Shown: positions 57,509 through 64,000 of the stretch, piece by piece
Layout: each line of letters opens with the position of its first letter
Position numbering within the stretch: the stretch's first letter is position 1
From: Hymenobacter siberiensis
Lineage (GTDB): Bacteria > Bacteroidota > Bacteroidia > Cytophagales > Hymenobacteraceae
DNA length: 64,000 bases
NCBI RefSeq assembly: GCF_018967865.2
Contig: NZ_JAHLZY020000001.1
Span: forward strand, 248,001-312,000
Direction of reading: 5' to 3'
Position numbers and translations under genes: made by a program
Notes under the pieces: generated by a model
The model's input: the letters and a program-made list of their open reading frames with translations, nothing else
What the model was told of the DNA's origin: nothing
The model's database searches: none

Positions 57509-59779
57509 ATGCTGAAAATAAACAAGCAAGACGCCCTCAATTACCACTCGCAGGAGCCCGCCGGCAAGCTCGAAGTGGTGCCCACCAAACCCATGAGCAC
57601 CCAGCTCGACCTGGCCCTGGCCTACTCGCCCGGCGTGGCCGAGCCCTGCAAAGCCATTGCCGAAAACCCCGACGACGTGTACAAATACACCGCCAAGGGC
57701 AACCTGGTGGCCGTGATTTCGAACGGCACGGCGGTGCTGGGCCTAGGCAACATTGGCCCGGCGGCCAGCAAGCCGGTGATGGAAGGCAAGGGCGTGTTGT
57801 TCAAGAAGTTTGCGGGCATCGACTGCTTTGATATTGAGATTGATGCCACCGACCCCGACGAGTTTATTCGCATCGTGAAGTCGCTGGAGCCCACGTTTGG
57901 CGGCATCAACCTGGAGGACATTAAGGCGCCGGAATGCTTCCGTATTGAAACCGAATTGCGGGAGAAGATGAACATCCCGCTGATGCACGACGACCAGCAC
58001 GGCACGGCCATCATTACCTCGGCCGCGCTGCTGAACGCGCTCGAAATCGTGGGCAAGAAAATCGACGAAGTGAAGCTCGTGGTGAGCGGGGCAGGGGCGG
58101 CGGCCGTGTCGTGCCTGCGCCTATATCTGGCGCTGGGTCTGAACAAAGACAACGTGGTGGTATTCGACAAGGACGGCGTCATCAACGCCCAGCGCACTAA
58201 TCTGGACCCCATTCAGATGCAGTTTGCCACCAGCCGCGCCGTGACCACGCTGGAGGAAGCCATGACCGGGGCCGACGTATTCCTCGGCCTTTCGGCGGCC
58301 AACGTGCTGCCGGCCGGCCTGTTGCTGCTGATGGCCGACAATCCCATCGTGTTTGCCCTGGCCAACCCCGACCCCGAGGTGAGCTACCAGCTGGCCATGG
58401 CCACCCGCGACGACCTCGTGATGGCTACCGGCCGCTCCGACCACCCCAACCAGGTGAACAACGTGCTGGGCTTTCCCTACATTTTCCGGGGCGCGCTCGA
58501 CGTGCGCGCTACCGAAATCAACGAGGCCATGAAGCTGGCCGCCGTGCGTGCCCTAGCCGAGCTGAGCAAGGAGCCCGTGCCCGAAATCGTGAACAAAGCC
58601 TACGGCGACAATACGCTGGCCTTTGGCCGTAATTACCTTATTCCCAAGCCACTCGACCCGCGCCTGATTACCAGCATCAGCCCGGCCGTGGCCAAAGCCG
58701 CCATGGAAAGCGGCGTAGCCCGCCTGCCCATCGAGAACTGGCTGGCGTATGAGGACCAGCTCCGCGCCCGCCTCGGCGTGAACCAGAAGCTGATGAACCG
58801 CATCACCTCGGCGGCCCGTGCCAACCCCAAGCGCGTGGTATTTGCCGAAGCCGACAACTACAAAATCCTGAAAGCCGCGCAGATTCTGCTCGATGAGGGC
58901 ATCTGCAAACCCATTCTTCTGGGGCCGCAGGAAAAAATCGAAGCCATTGCCCGCGAAAGCAGCCTCGACCTCGAAGGGTGTGAAATCATCAACATTCTGA
59001 AGCAGGACGTCAAGCGCGACGAGTATGCGAGCATTCTGTACCAGAAGCGCCAGCGCCGGGGCATGACGCTCTACGAAGGCCGCCGCCTGATGCGTGAGCG
59101 CAACTACTACGCCGCCATGATGGTGGAAACCGGCGAGGCTGACGCCTGCATCACCGGCCTCACCAAGGACTACGGCAAGAGCATTATTCCCTCGTTGCAA
59201 GTCATTGGGACCGAGCAAGGCGTGAAGCGCGTGTCGTCGATGTACATCATTCAGCACAAGAAAGGCCCGTATTTCTTTGCCGATACCACGGTAAACATCA
59301 ACCCCACGGCCGAGGAAATGGTCGAGATTATTGGCCTCACGGCCCGCGCCGTGCGCTTCTTCGACGCGGTGCCGCGCGTGGCGGTTATCAGCTATTCCAA
59401 CTTCGGCTCGAACGCCGGGCCGCTGCCCGAAAAGACTCGCCGTGCTACCGAGCTGGCCAAGCAGCGCTTCCCCGATCTGCTCATCGACGGCGAGATGCAG
59501 GCCAACGTGGCCCTGAGCCCCGCCCTGCTGCAGGAGCATTACGGCTTCTCGCCGCTGGCCGAAAAAGGCGCTAATACCCTGATTTTTCCCAACGTAGAGT
59601 CGGGCAACATTGCCTACAAGGTGTTGCAGGAAATCAGTGGTACGGAGGTAATCGGACCGGTGCTGATGGGCATGCGCAAGCCGGTGCACATTATGCAGCT
59701 CGGGGCCAGCGTGCGCGACATCGTGAACATGGCCGCCATTGCGGTAGTGGATGCCCAGACGGGTAGCAAAGCGCTGTAA
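57509..59779 (+). CDS. maeB: NADP-dependent malic enzyme with phosphotransacetylase-like C-terminus
   Basis: About 756 aa. Decarboxylates malate to pyruvate, making NADPH. The N-terminal 430 residues are the malic enzyme: [13 protein letters not shown], the metal region [11 protein letters not shown] and [14 protein letters not shown], and the NAD(P)-binding [21 protein letters not shown]. The C-terminal half (from about 435) resembles phosphotransacetylase ([38 protein letters not shown] cut to family blocks) and is thought to act as an allosteric acetyl-CoA sensor in MaeB-type enzymes. ATG 57509 ([13 protein letters not shown]) fits relatives; ATG 57491 is possible. A family A repeat follows the stop. 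Confidence 0.94.
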   Translation: MLKINKQDALNYHSQEPAGKLEVVPTKPMSTQLDLALAYSPGVAEPCKAIAENPDDVYKYTAKGNLVAVISNGTAVLGLGNIGPAASKPVMEGKGVLFKKFAGIDCFDIEIDATDPDEFIRIVKSLEPTFGGINLEDIKAPECFRIETELREKMNIPLMHDDQHGTAIITSAALLNALEIVGKKIDEVKLVVSGAGAAAVSCLRLYLALGLNKDNVVVFDKDGVINAQRTNLDPIQMQFATSRAVTTLEEAMTGADVFLGLSAANVLPAGLLLLMADNPIVFALANPDPEVSYQLAMATRDDLVMATGRSDHPNQVNNVLGFPYIFRGALDVRATEINEAMKLAAVRALAELSKEPVPEIVNKAYGDNTLAFGRNYLIPKPLDPRLITSISPAVAKAAMESGVARLPIENWLAYEDQLRARLGVNQKLMNRITSAARANPKRVVFAEADNYKILKAAQILLDEGICKPILLGPQEKIEAIARESSLDLEGCEIINILKQDVKRDEYASILYQKRQRRGMTLYEGRRLMRERNYYAAMMVETGEADACITGLTKDYGKSIIPSLQVIGTEQGVKRVSSMYIIQHKKGPYFFADTTVNINPTAEEMVEIIGLTARAVRFFDAVPRVAVISYSNFGSNAGPLPEKTRRATELAKQRFPDLLIDGEMQANVALSPALLQEHYGFSPLAEKGANTLIFPNVESGNIAYKVLQEISGTEVIGPVLMGMRKPVHIMQLGASVRDIVNMAAIAVVDAQTGSKAL

Positions 59780-59801
59780 AAGCCGCAGCCAAATCCAGCT
59801 C

Positions 59802-59908
59802 GAACGTCATGCTGAGCGCAGCCGAGGCATCTCGCGTGTGGTAGTAACTCAATCGCTGGATTTAGTACTGCACGCGAGATGCCTCGGCTGCGCTCGGCAT
59901 GACCGTTT
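59802..59908. repeat. Family A palindromic repeat, copy 6
   Basis: Starts AACGTCATGCTGAGCGCAGC and ends GCTCGGCATGACCGTTT, with GGCATCTCGCGTGTGGTAGT in the left arm. The left arm, including the spacer start AGTAACTCAATCG, is nearly identical to copy 4 at 11497. It lies 22 bp after the maeB stop. Confidence 0.9.
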
Positions 59909-59975
59909 TATGGGCTCTCGATTTGGATGCTCACACCTTCTTCATTTGACCCAAAATTTTTGGCTGAAAAGCCAG

Positions 59976-60022
59976 TAAATTTGGGAGATAAAAACCGGAA
60001 ACTGGTGTTGCCATAGCAACAC
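59976..60022 (+). promoter_or_regulatory. -7 box and leader hairpin of ruvA
   Basis: TAAATTTG (59976-59983) matches TAnnTTTG 73 bp upstream of the ruvA ATG. In the leader a perfect small hairpin, GTGTTGC/GCAACAC around CATA, lies at 60005-60022. Confidence 0.55.
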
Positions 60023-60056
60023 TTGTGTCTCTCTCTTCTCTTCCTTTCGCCGGCTT

Positions 60057-60662
60057 ATGATTGCCTACCTCGACGGTAAACTCGCTTACAAAGACGCCAC
60101 CCTTGCCATTGTCGACATTCTCGGCGTGGGCTACGAAGTTCGGATTTCGCTGGCCACCTACTCCAAGCTGCCGGCTGAGGGCGCGGCCACCAAAATATAC
60201 ACCTACCAGCACATCAAGGAAGACGGGCAGACGCTCTATGGCTTCCTCGACCCCAGCGAAAAGGTGCTGTTCATGCTCCTGATTTCGGTGTCGGGCATCG
60301 GGCCGGGCACGGGCATCGTGATGGTGAGCAGCATGAGCGTGGGCGAAATCCGCGAAGCCATTGTGAGCGAAAATGTACGGGCCATCCAGAGCATCAAGGG
60401 CGTGGGGCCGAAAACGGCCCAGCGCGTGATTCTGGAGCTAAAAGACAAGCTGCGCAAAGACGAGCTGCTGGCCAAAGCCGGCGTGGACACCGTGCCGCTG
60501 GCCCGCCAACACAATACGCGCCGTGCCGAAGCGTTGCAGGCCCTGGTAACCCTGGGCTTTGCGCGGGCCGCTGCCGAGAAACAGCTGGACCAGATTCAGC
60601 ACAAACACGGTGGGGAGCTAAGCGTGGAGGAATTGATTAAATTTGCTTTGAAGTCGCACTGA
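60057..60662 (+). CDS. ruvA: Holliday junction DNA helicase subunit RuvA
   Basis: 201 aa tetrameric protein that binds the four-way junction and directs RuvB for branch migration. N-terminal OB-fold MIAYLDGKLAYKD...VDILGVGYEVRIS, two HhH motifs (LLISVSGIGPGTGIVMVSS and IQSIKGVGPKTAQRVILEL, each shortened to its core), and a C-terminal UBA-like helix bundle (EALQALVTLGFARAAAEKQL) that contacts RuvB. Length is typical. sprA follows, a neighbourhood that is conserved in Bacteroidota. Confidence 0.96.
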   Translation: MIAYLDGKLAYKDATLAIVDILGVGYEVRISLATYSKLPAEGAATKIYTYQHIKEDGQTLYGFLDPSEKVLFMLLISVSGIGPGTGIVMVSSMSVGEIREAIVSENVRAIQSIKGVGPKTAQRVILELKDKLRKDELLAKAGVDTVPLARQHNTRRAEALQALVTLGFARAAAEKQLDQIQHKHGGELSVEELIKFALKSH

Positions 60663-60663
60663 G

Positions 60664-60850
60664 TCAGGATGGTTTTTAGCTGTTAGCGCATAGCTTTTAG
60701 CTGCTAGCTCTTACCTCGCTATTGGGGCGACTATGGGCTGACTCAATTTCGATTCGTTTCCGAAGGATTACCGACTATCGCCGATTCTAACCGGCTACCA
60801 GCTAACAGCTAGGGGCTAACAGCTCCAATAGCTACATCCACCTATCCTGC
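60664..60850. repeat. Class C imperfect inverted repeat (TAGCTGTTAGC words)
   Basis: GTCAGGATGGTTTTTAGCTG...TTTTAGCTGCTAGC on the left (60664-60712) is mirrored loosely by CTAACAGCTAGGGGCTAACAGC and CACCTATCCTGC on the right (60797-60850). The arms touch the ruvA stop and the sprA start. Confidence 0.7.
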
Positions 60851-63800
60851 TTGAAATCCGGACAGAAATTACTCCCCGCGTCGGTTGTTATGGTTGCGTC
60901 GTTGCTGGCGTGGTGGGCTCAGGCTGCCCCCATTGCCGGCCCGCGCGCGACCAGCCTGTGGCTGCGCGCCAACCGGGTCCTGGCTGCCGATACTCCCCGG
61001 CCTGCCGGGGCGGTGGTGGATACCACGGGGCCCTATAAGCCGAGCCGCCGGCCCCGGGTGCGGGTGCACGACCGCCCGGGCAGCCCCTTCGGGCCGCACC
61101 GCCGCGAGTCGCCGCTGATTCTGCCCCTGCCCAAAACCGTGAAGCTTAATGTGGCCGTCGACGACAGCCTGACGCAGTTTGAGGTGCAGGAAAAAGTGGG
61201 CAAGGAGGTGGACTACCGCGACCCCAGCGTGCTGAGCTACAAGCAGTACACGGAATTTCAGCGGCGGCAGGCCATTAGCGACTACTACCGGCAAAAGGCC
61301 AAGGGCGGCATTACGGGGCCGGCCGCCGCCGCCGGCTCGGCCCAGGCGCAGCGCCTGATTCCGAAGATTTACCTCGGGCCGATTGCCAACCGCATTTTCG
61401 GGGGCAATTACGTCGACATCCGGCCGGCGGGCTCGGTCACACTCAAGTTTGGGGCGCGCTTCAACCGCAACGAAAACCCGGCCCTGACTTTGCGCCAGCA
61501 GAGCGTGGGCGATTTTTTGTTTGAGCAGAACATCAACGTCAACCTGTCGGGGGCCATTGGCACCAAGCTCAAGCTGGTGTTCAACTACGACACCAAGGCC
61601 GCGTTCGACTTCGACAACCAGATGAAGTTCGACTACGCGGGTGAGGAAACGGACATCATCCGCAAGGTGGATTTGGGCAACGTGAGCCTGCCGCTCACCA
61701 ACTCGCTGGTGCAGGGCGGGCAAAACCTGTTCGGCATCAAGACCCAACTGCAGTTTGGCAAGCTGGGCGTGACGGCTGTGGCCGCCACCGTGCGCGGCAC
61801 CGCCGACGAGGTCCGCATTCAGAACGGCGCGCAGAGCCGGCAGTACGAAATCAAGGCCAGCCAGTACGAGAAGGACCGGCACTTTTTCCTGGCCCAGTTC
61901 TTCCGCGACCGCTATGATGTGGCCCTGCGCAGCCTGCCCACCATCCAGAGCCAGATTACCATCAACCGGCTGGAGGTGTACGTGACCAACGACAACCGCA
62001 CCACCGAAAACCTGCGCAACGTGGTGACGCTGATGGACCTGGGCGAGCCATTTCGGCTATACCAGTACGATAAGTACCACATCGGCACCCCCAGCATTCA
62101 GGCCCCGGCCAACAACCCCGCCAACAGCGAGTATGGCACGCTAACCGGGCCGGGCGCTACCCGTGATAACATTCAGGTCGACAACTTCTTGCAGGTAAAT
62201 CAGGGACTGACTAAGAACGTGGACTTTGAGCGCGTGCGGGCCCGCAAGCTCGATGCCCGCGAATACACCTTCAACGCCCAGCTGGGCTACCTGAGCCTGA
62301 ACACCGCCCTGCTGCCCGACCAGGTGCTGGGCGTGAGCTTCGAGTACATCTACAACGGCAAAACCTACAAGGTGGGGGAGCTGTCGGGCGACTACAACAA
62401 CGTGATGCCCGACCAGGTCATCTTCCTCAAGATGCTGAAGGCCAGCAACCCCGGCGTGGGTATTGCCGACCCCACCCGGAACCCGAACAACCTCAACCTG
62501 CTCACGCTGAATACGCCGACCTGGGATTTGATGATGAAAAACATCTATCCCCTGAACGCCTCGCAGCTGCAGCGCGACAACTTCCAGCTGCAAATCATCT
62601 ACAAGGACGACGCGACGGGCGTGGACCTGATTTCGCTGAAGGAAGGAGCCCAGGTAGCCAACCGGCCGCTGATTGAAGTGCTGAACCTGGACCACGTTAA
62701 CTCCAACAACGACAAGATTCCGGACGGCAACTTTGACTATTTCCCGGGCATTACCATTGACCCCGAGCTGGGCAAGATTATCTTCCCGAACGTGCAGCCG
62801 TTCGGCTCCTTCCTGCAAAGCCGGTTTACGGGCGAGCAGGCCCTGATTGACAAGTACGTTTACAGCGAACTGTACAACCAGACCCAGAGCGACGCCCAGC
62901 AGCGCCAGGAAAAGGACAAGTTTTTCTTGCGCGGGCGCTTCCAGGGCGGGGCGGCTTCGGACGAGATTAACCTGCCCGGCATTGGCATTGCGCAGGGCTC
63001 GGTGCGGGTGCGCTCGGGCTCGACGCTGCTCACGGAGGGCACCGACTACCAGGTGTTCTACGACCAGGCCAAGGTGAAAATCCTGAACCCGGCCTACCTG
63101 AACTCGGCCAATGAACTGCGGGTGGAGTTTGAGAAAAATGCCCTGGTGCAGGTGCAGCCGCGCAAGCTGCTGGGCGTGCGCCTCGACTACCGCCTGAACA
63201 AGGACGTGACCATCGGCGGCACGGCCCTGCACTTGCTGGAAAACCAGGCCCCCGGCATCAACCGCGTGAACATCGGCGACGAGCCGGGCAACAACACCAT
63301 CATCGGGTTGGATGGCAGCATCCGGAAAGACAGCCGGGTGCTCACCAAGTACCTCGACATGCTGCCCTTTGTGTCGACGAAGGAGATTTCGACCATTGCC
63401 TTCAGCGGCGAGTTTGCCAAGCTGCTGCCGGGCCGCTCGCAGCTGGGCAACGGCGAAAACGGCGTGTCGTACATCGACGACTTCGAGAATGCCCGCACGC
63501 CTTATACGCTGGGCGGGCTGGCTTCTATTCCGGCCTGGCGGCTGGCCTCTACGCCGCTGCCCATTAAGAACAGCTCGGTGGGCGGGCTGGCCTACAACTA
63601 CCAGCGCGCCAAGCTGGCCTGGTACACCGTGGACCAGAGCTACTATACCGGCGGCAGCATTGTGCCGGGCAACATTGGGGCCGGCGACCTGCTGAACCAT
63701 TACACCCGGGGCATCAAGCGCGACGAGGTGTTTCCGAACAAGGACCTGGGCTCGACCGGCAACGGCTTCGAGTATAGCTTCGACCTGGCCTACTTCCCCG

Positions 63801-64000
63801 GCGAGCGTGGCCCCTACAACTATAATCCGAATGTGGGCACCGACGGCAAGGCGTTCAACAACGGCGAGCGGCCCGAAGACAAGTTTGCCGGCATCAGCCG
63901 GGCCATCACCTTCGATACCGATTTTGATAACGCCAACATCGAGTACCTGGAGTTCTGGATGATGGACCCCTTCCTGAAGAGCACCAACCCCAATGCCCCG
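60851..64000 (+). CDS. sprA: Cell surface protein SprA, N-terminal part (type IX secretion / gliding)
   Basis: Open for 1,050 codons to the right edge and clearly continuing. SprA forms the very large outer-membrane translocon barrel of the type IX secretion system. Translation probably starts at TTG 60851, giving the signal region KSGQKLLPASVVMVASLLAW; ATG 60890 is the alternative. Family blocks seen include IFGGNYVDIRPAGSVTLKFGA, FLFEQNINVNLSGAIGTKLKL, VQGGQNLFGIKTQLQFGKL, YLDMLPFVSTKEIST and NGVSYIDDFENARTPYTLGG (each a short part of a conserved segment). The full protein in relatives is above 2,300 aa. No T9SS cargo or other T9SS subunit is visible here. Confidence 0.95.
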   Translation, partial: MKSGQKLLPASVVMVASLLAWWAQAAPIAGPRATSLWLRANRVLAADTPRPAGAVVDTTGPYKPSRRPRVRVHDRPGSPFGPHRRESPLILPLPKTVKLNVAVDDSLTQFEVQEKVGKEVDYRDPSVLSYKQYTEFQRRQAISDYYRQKAKGGITGPAAAAGSAQAQRLIPKIYLGPIANRIFGGNYVDIRPAGSVTLKFGARFNRNENPALTLRQQSVGDFLFEQNINVNLSGAIGTKLKLVFNYDTKAAFDFDNQMKFDYAGEETDIIRKVDLGNVSLPLTNSLVQGGQNLFGIKTQLQFGKLGVTAVAATVRGTADEVRIQNGAQSRQYEIKASQYEKDRHFFLAQFFRDRYDVALRSLPTIQSQITINRLEVYVTNDNRTTENLRNVVTLMDLGEPFRLYQYDKYHIGTPSIQAPANNPANSEYGTLTGPGATRDNIQVDNFLQVNQGLTKNVDFERVRARKLDAREYTFNAQLGYLSLNTALLPDQVLGVSFEYIYNGKTYKVGELSGDYNNVMPDQVIFLKMLKASNPGVGIADPTRNPNNLNLLTLNTPTWDLMMKNIYPLNASQLQRDNFQLQIIYKDDATGVDLISLKEGAQVANRPLIEVLNLDHVNSNNDKIPDGNFDYFPGITIDPELGKIIFPNVQPFGSFLQSRFTGEQALIDKYVYSELYNQTQSDAQQRQEKDKFFLRGRFQGGAASDEINLPGIGIAQGSVRVRSGSTLLTEGTDYQVFYDQAKVKILNPAYLNSANELRVEFEKNALVQVQPRKLLGVRLDYRLNKDVTIGGTALHLLENQAPGINRVNIGDEPGNNTIIGLDGSIRKDSRVLTKYLDMLPFVSTKEISTIAFSGEFAKLLPGRSQLGNGENGVSYIDDFENARTPYTLGGLASIPAWRLASTPLPIKNSSVGGLAYNYQRAKLAWYTVDQSYYTGGSIVPGNIGAGDLLNHYTRGIKRDEVFPNKDLGSTGNGFEYSFDLAYFPGERGPYNYNPNVGTDGKAFNNGERPEDKFAGISRAITFDTDFDNANIEYLEFWMMDPFLKSTNPNAP

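Noticed and set aside
62141..63700. 519-codon open frame on the minus strand
   Set aside because: It is the antisense shadow of sprA, whose + strand frame is open across the whole region and matches the family throughout; the antisense product has no recognisable domain and the GC-rich codon bias explains the openness.
1..64000. tRNA, rRNA, riboswitch or toxin-antitoxin and phage-defence genes
   Set aside because: Gaps were read on both strands; none held a cloverleaf-like sequence, known riboswitch core or recognisable defence gene. A covariance-model search could still find a small RNA that I cannot see by eye.

Overview
The window looks like part of the chromosome of a GC-rich member of the Bacteroidota, most likely a Hymenobacter-like organism of the Hymenobacteraceae (inference). 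Supporting signs are the start of sprA (type IX secretion / gliding) directly behind ruvA, a cruF-crtD type carotenoid pair, a DUF4292 lipoprotein, malic enzyme with a phosphotransacetylase-like tail, Bacteroidota-type -7 boxes (TAnnTTTG) in front of many genes, and near absence of Shine-Dalgarno sequences. No rRNA, tRNA or CRISPR array was seen.

Layout. 1-9.3 kb: suhB-like start, lnt, rsmI, phhB, small disordered proteins, a phosphoesterase, a sigma factor with a membrane partner, glyA, tatC. 9.5-13.7 kb: TPR histidine kinase and an M13 metallopeptidase. 13.7-17.3 kb is the only clearly accessory stretch: an AT-rich lipoprotein remnant, an IS630 element with a frameshifted transposase, a truncated MITE, an IS4 element with a clean 9-bp target duplication, and a decayed gapN fragment. 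17.3-25.6 kb: membrane protein, M28 peptidase, a TetR-type regulator broken by a stop codon, cruF, crtD, rlmI, an SRPBCC protein and a frameshifted TolB-like protein. 25.7-35.5 kb: SNF2 helicase, FtsX-type permease, methyltransferase, rbfA, membrane proteins, selD, a DUF2911 protein. 35.7-41.1 kb: the rimP-nusA-infB translation/transcription operon. 41.3-51.1 kb: mscL, enoyl-CoA hydratase, flippase, dut, nucleotidyltransferase, TPR protein, DUF4292 protein, EnvC-like protein. 51.4-64 kb: GAF-LytTR protein, two tatA genes, gatA, LysM transglycosylase, maeB, ruvA, sprA (runs off the end).

Genes that act together: tatC and the two distant tatA genes (protein export); lnt with the many lipoproteins; rimP, nusA, infB and rbfA (ribosome maturation, initiation, transcription); cruF with crtD (hydroxylated carotenoids); the TPR, DUF4292 and EnvC-like genes with the flippase, nucleotidyltransferase and transglycosylase (cell envelope).

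The most unusual feature is in the spacers. About half the intergenic gaps are long inverted repeats. One class (family A) is a recurring palindrome of about 100 bp. Another class (here called C) has arms built from short repeated words that differ from site to site, and in many cases the outer end of the arm contains the stop codon of the neighbouring gene. Nested intrinsic terminators sit inside some of them. The rimP operon also has a textbook terminator between its -7 box and its first start codon, suggesting attenuation.
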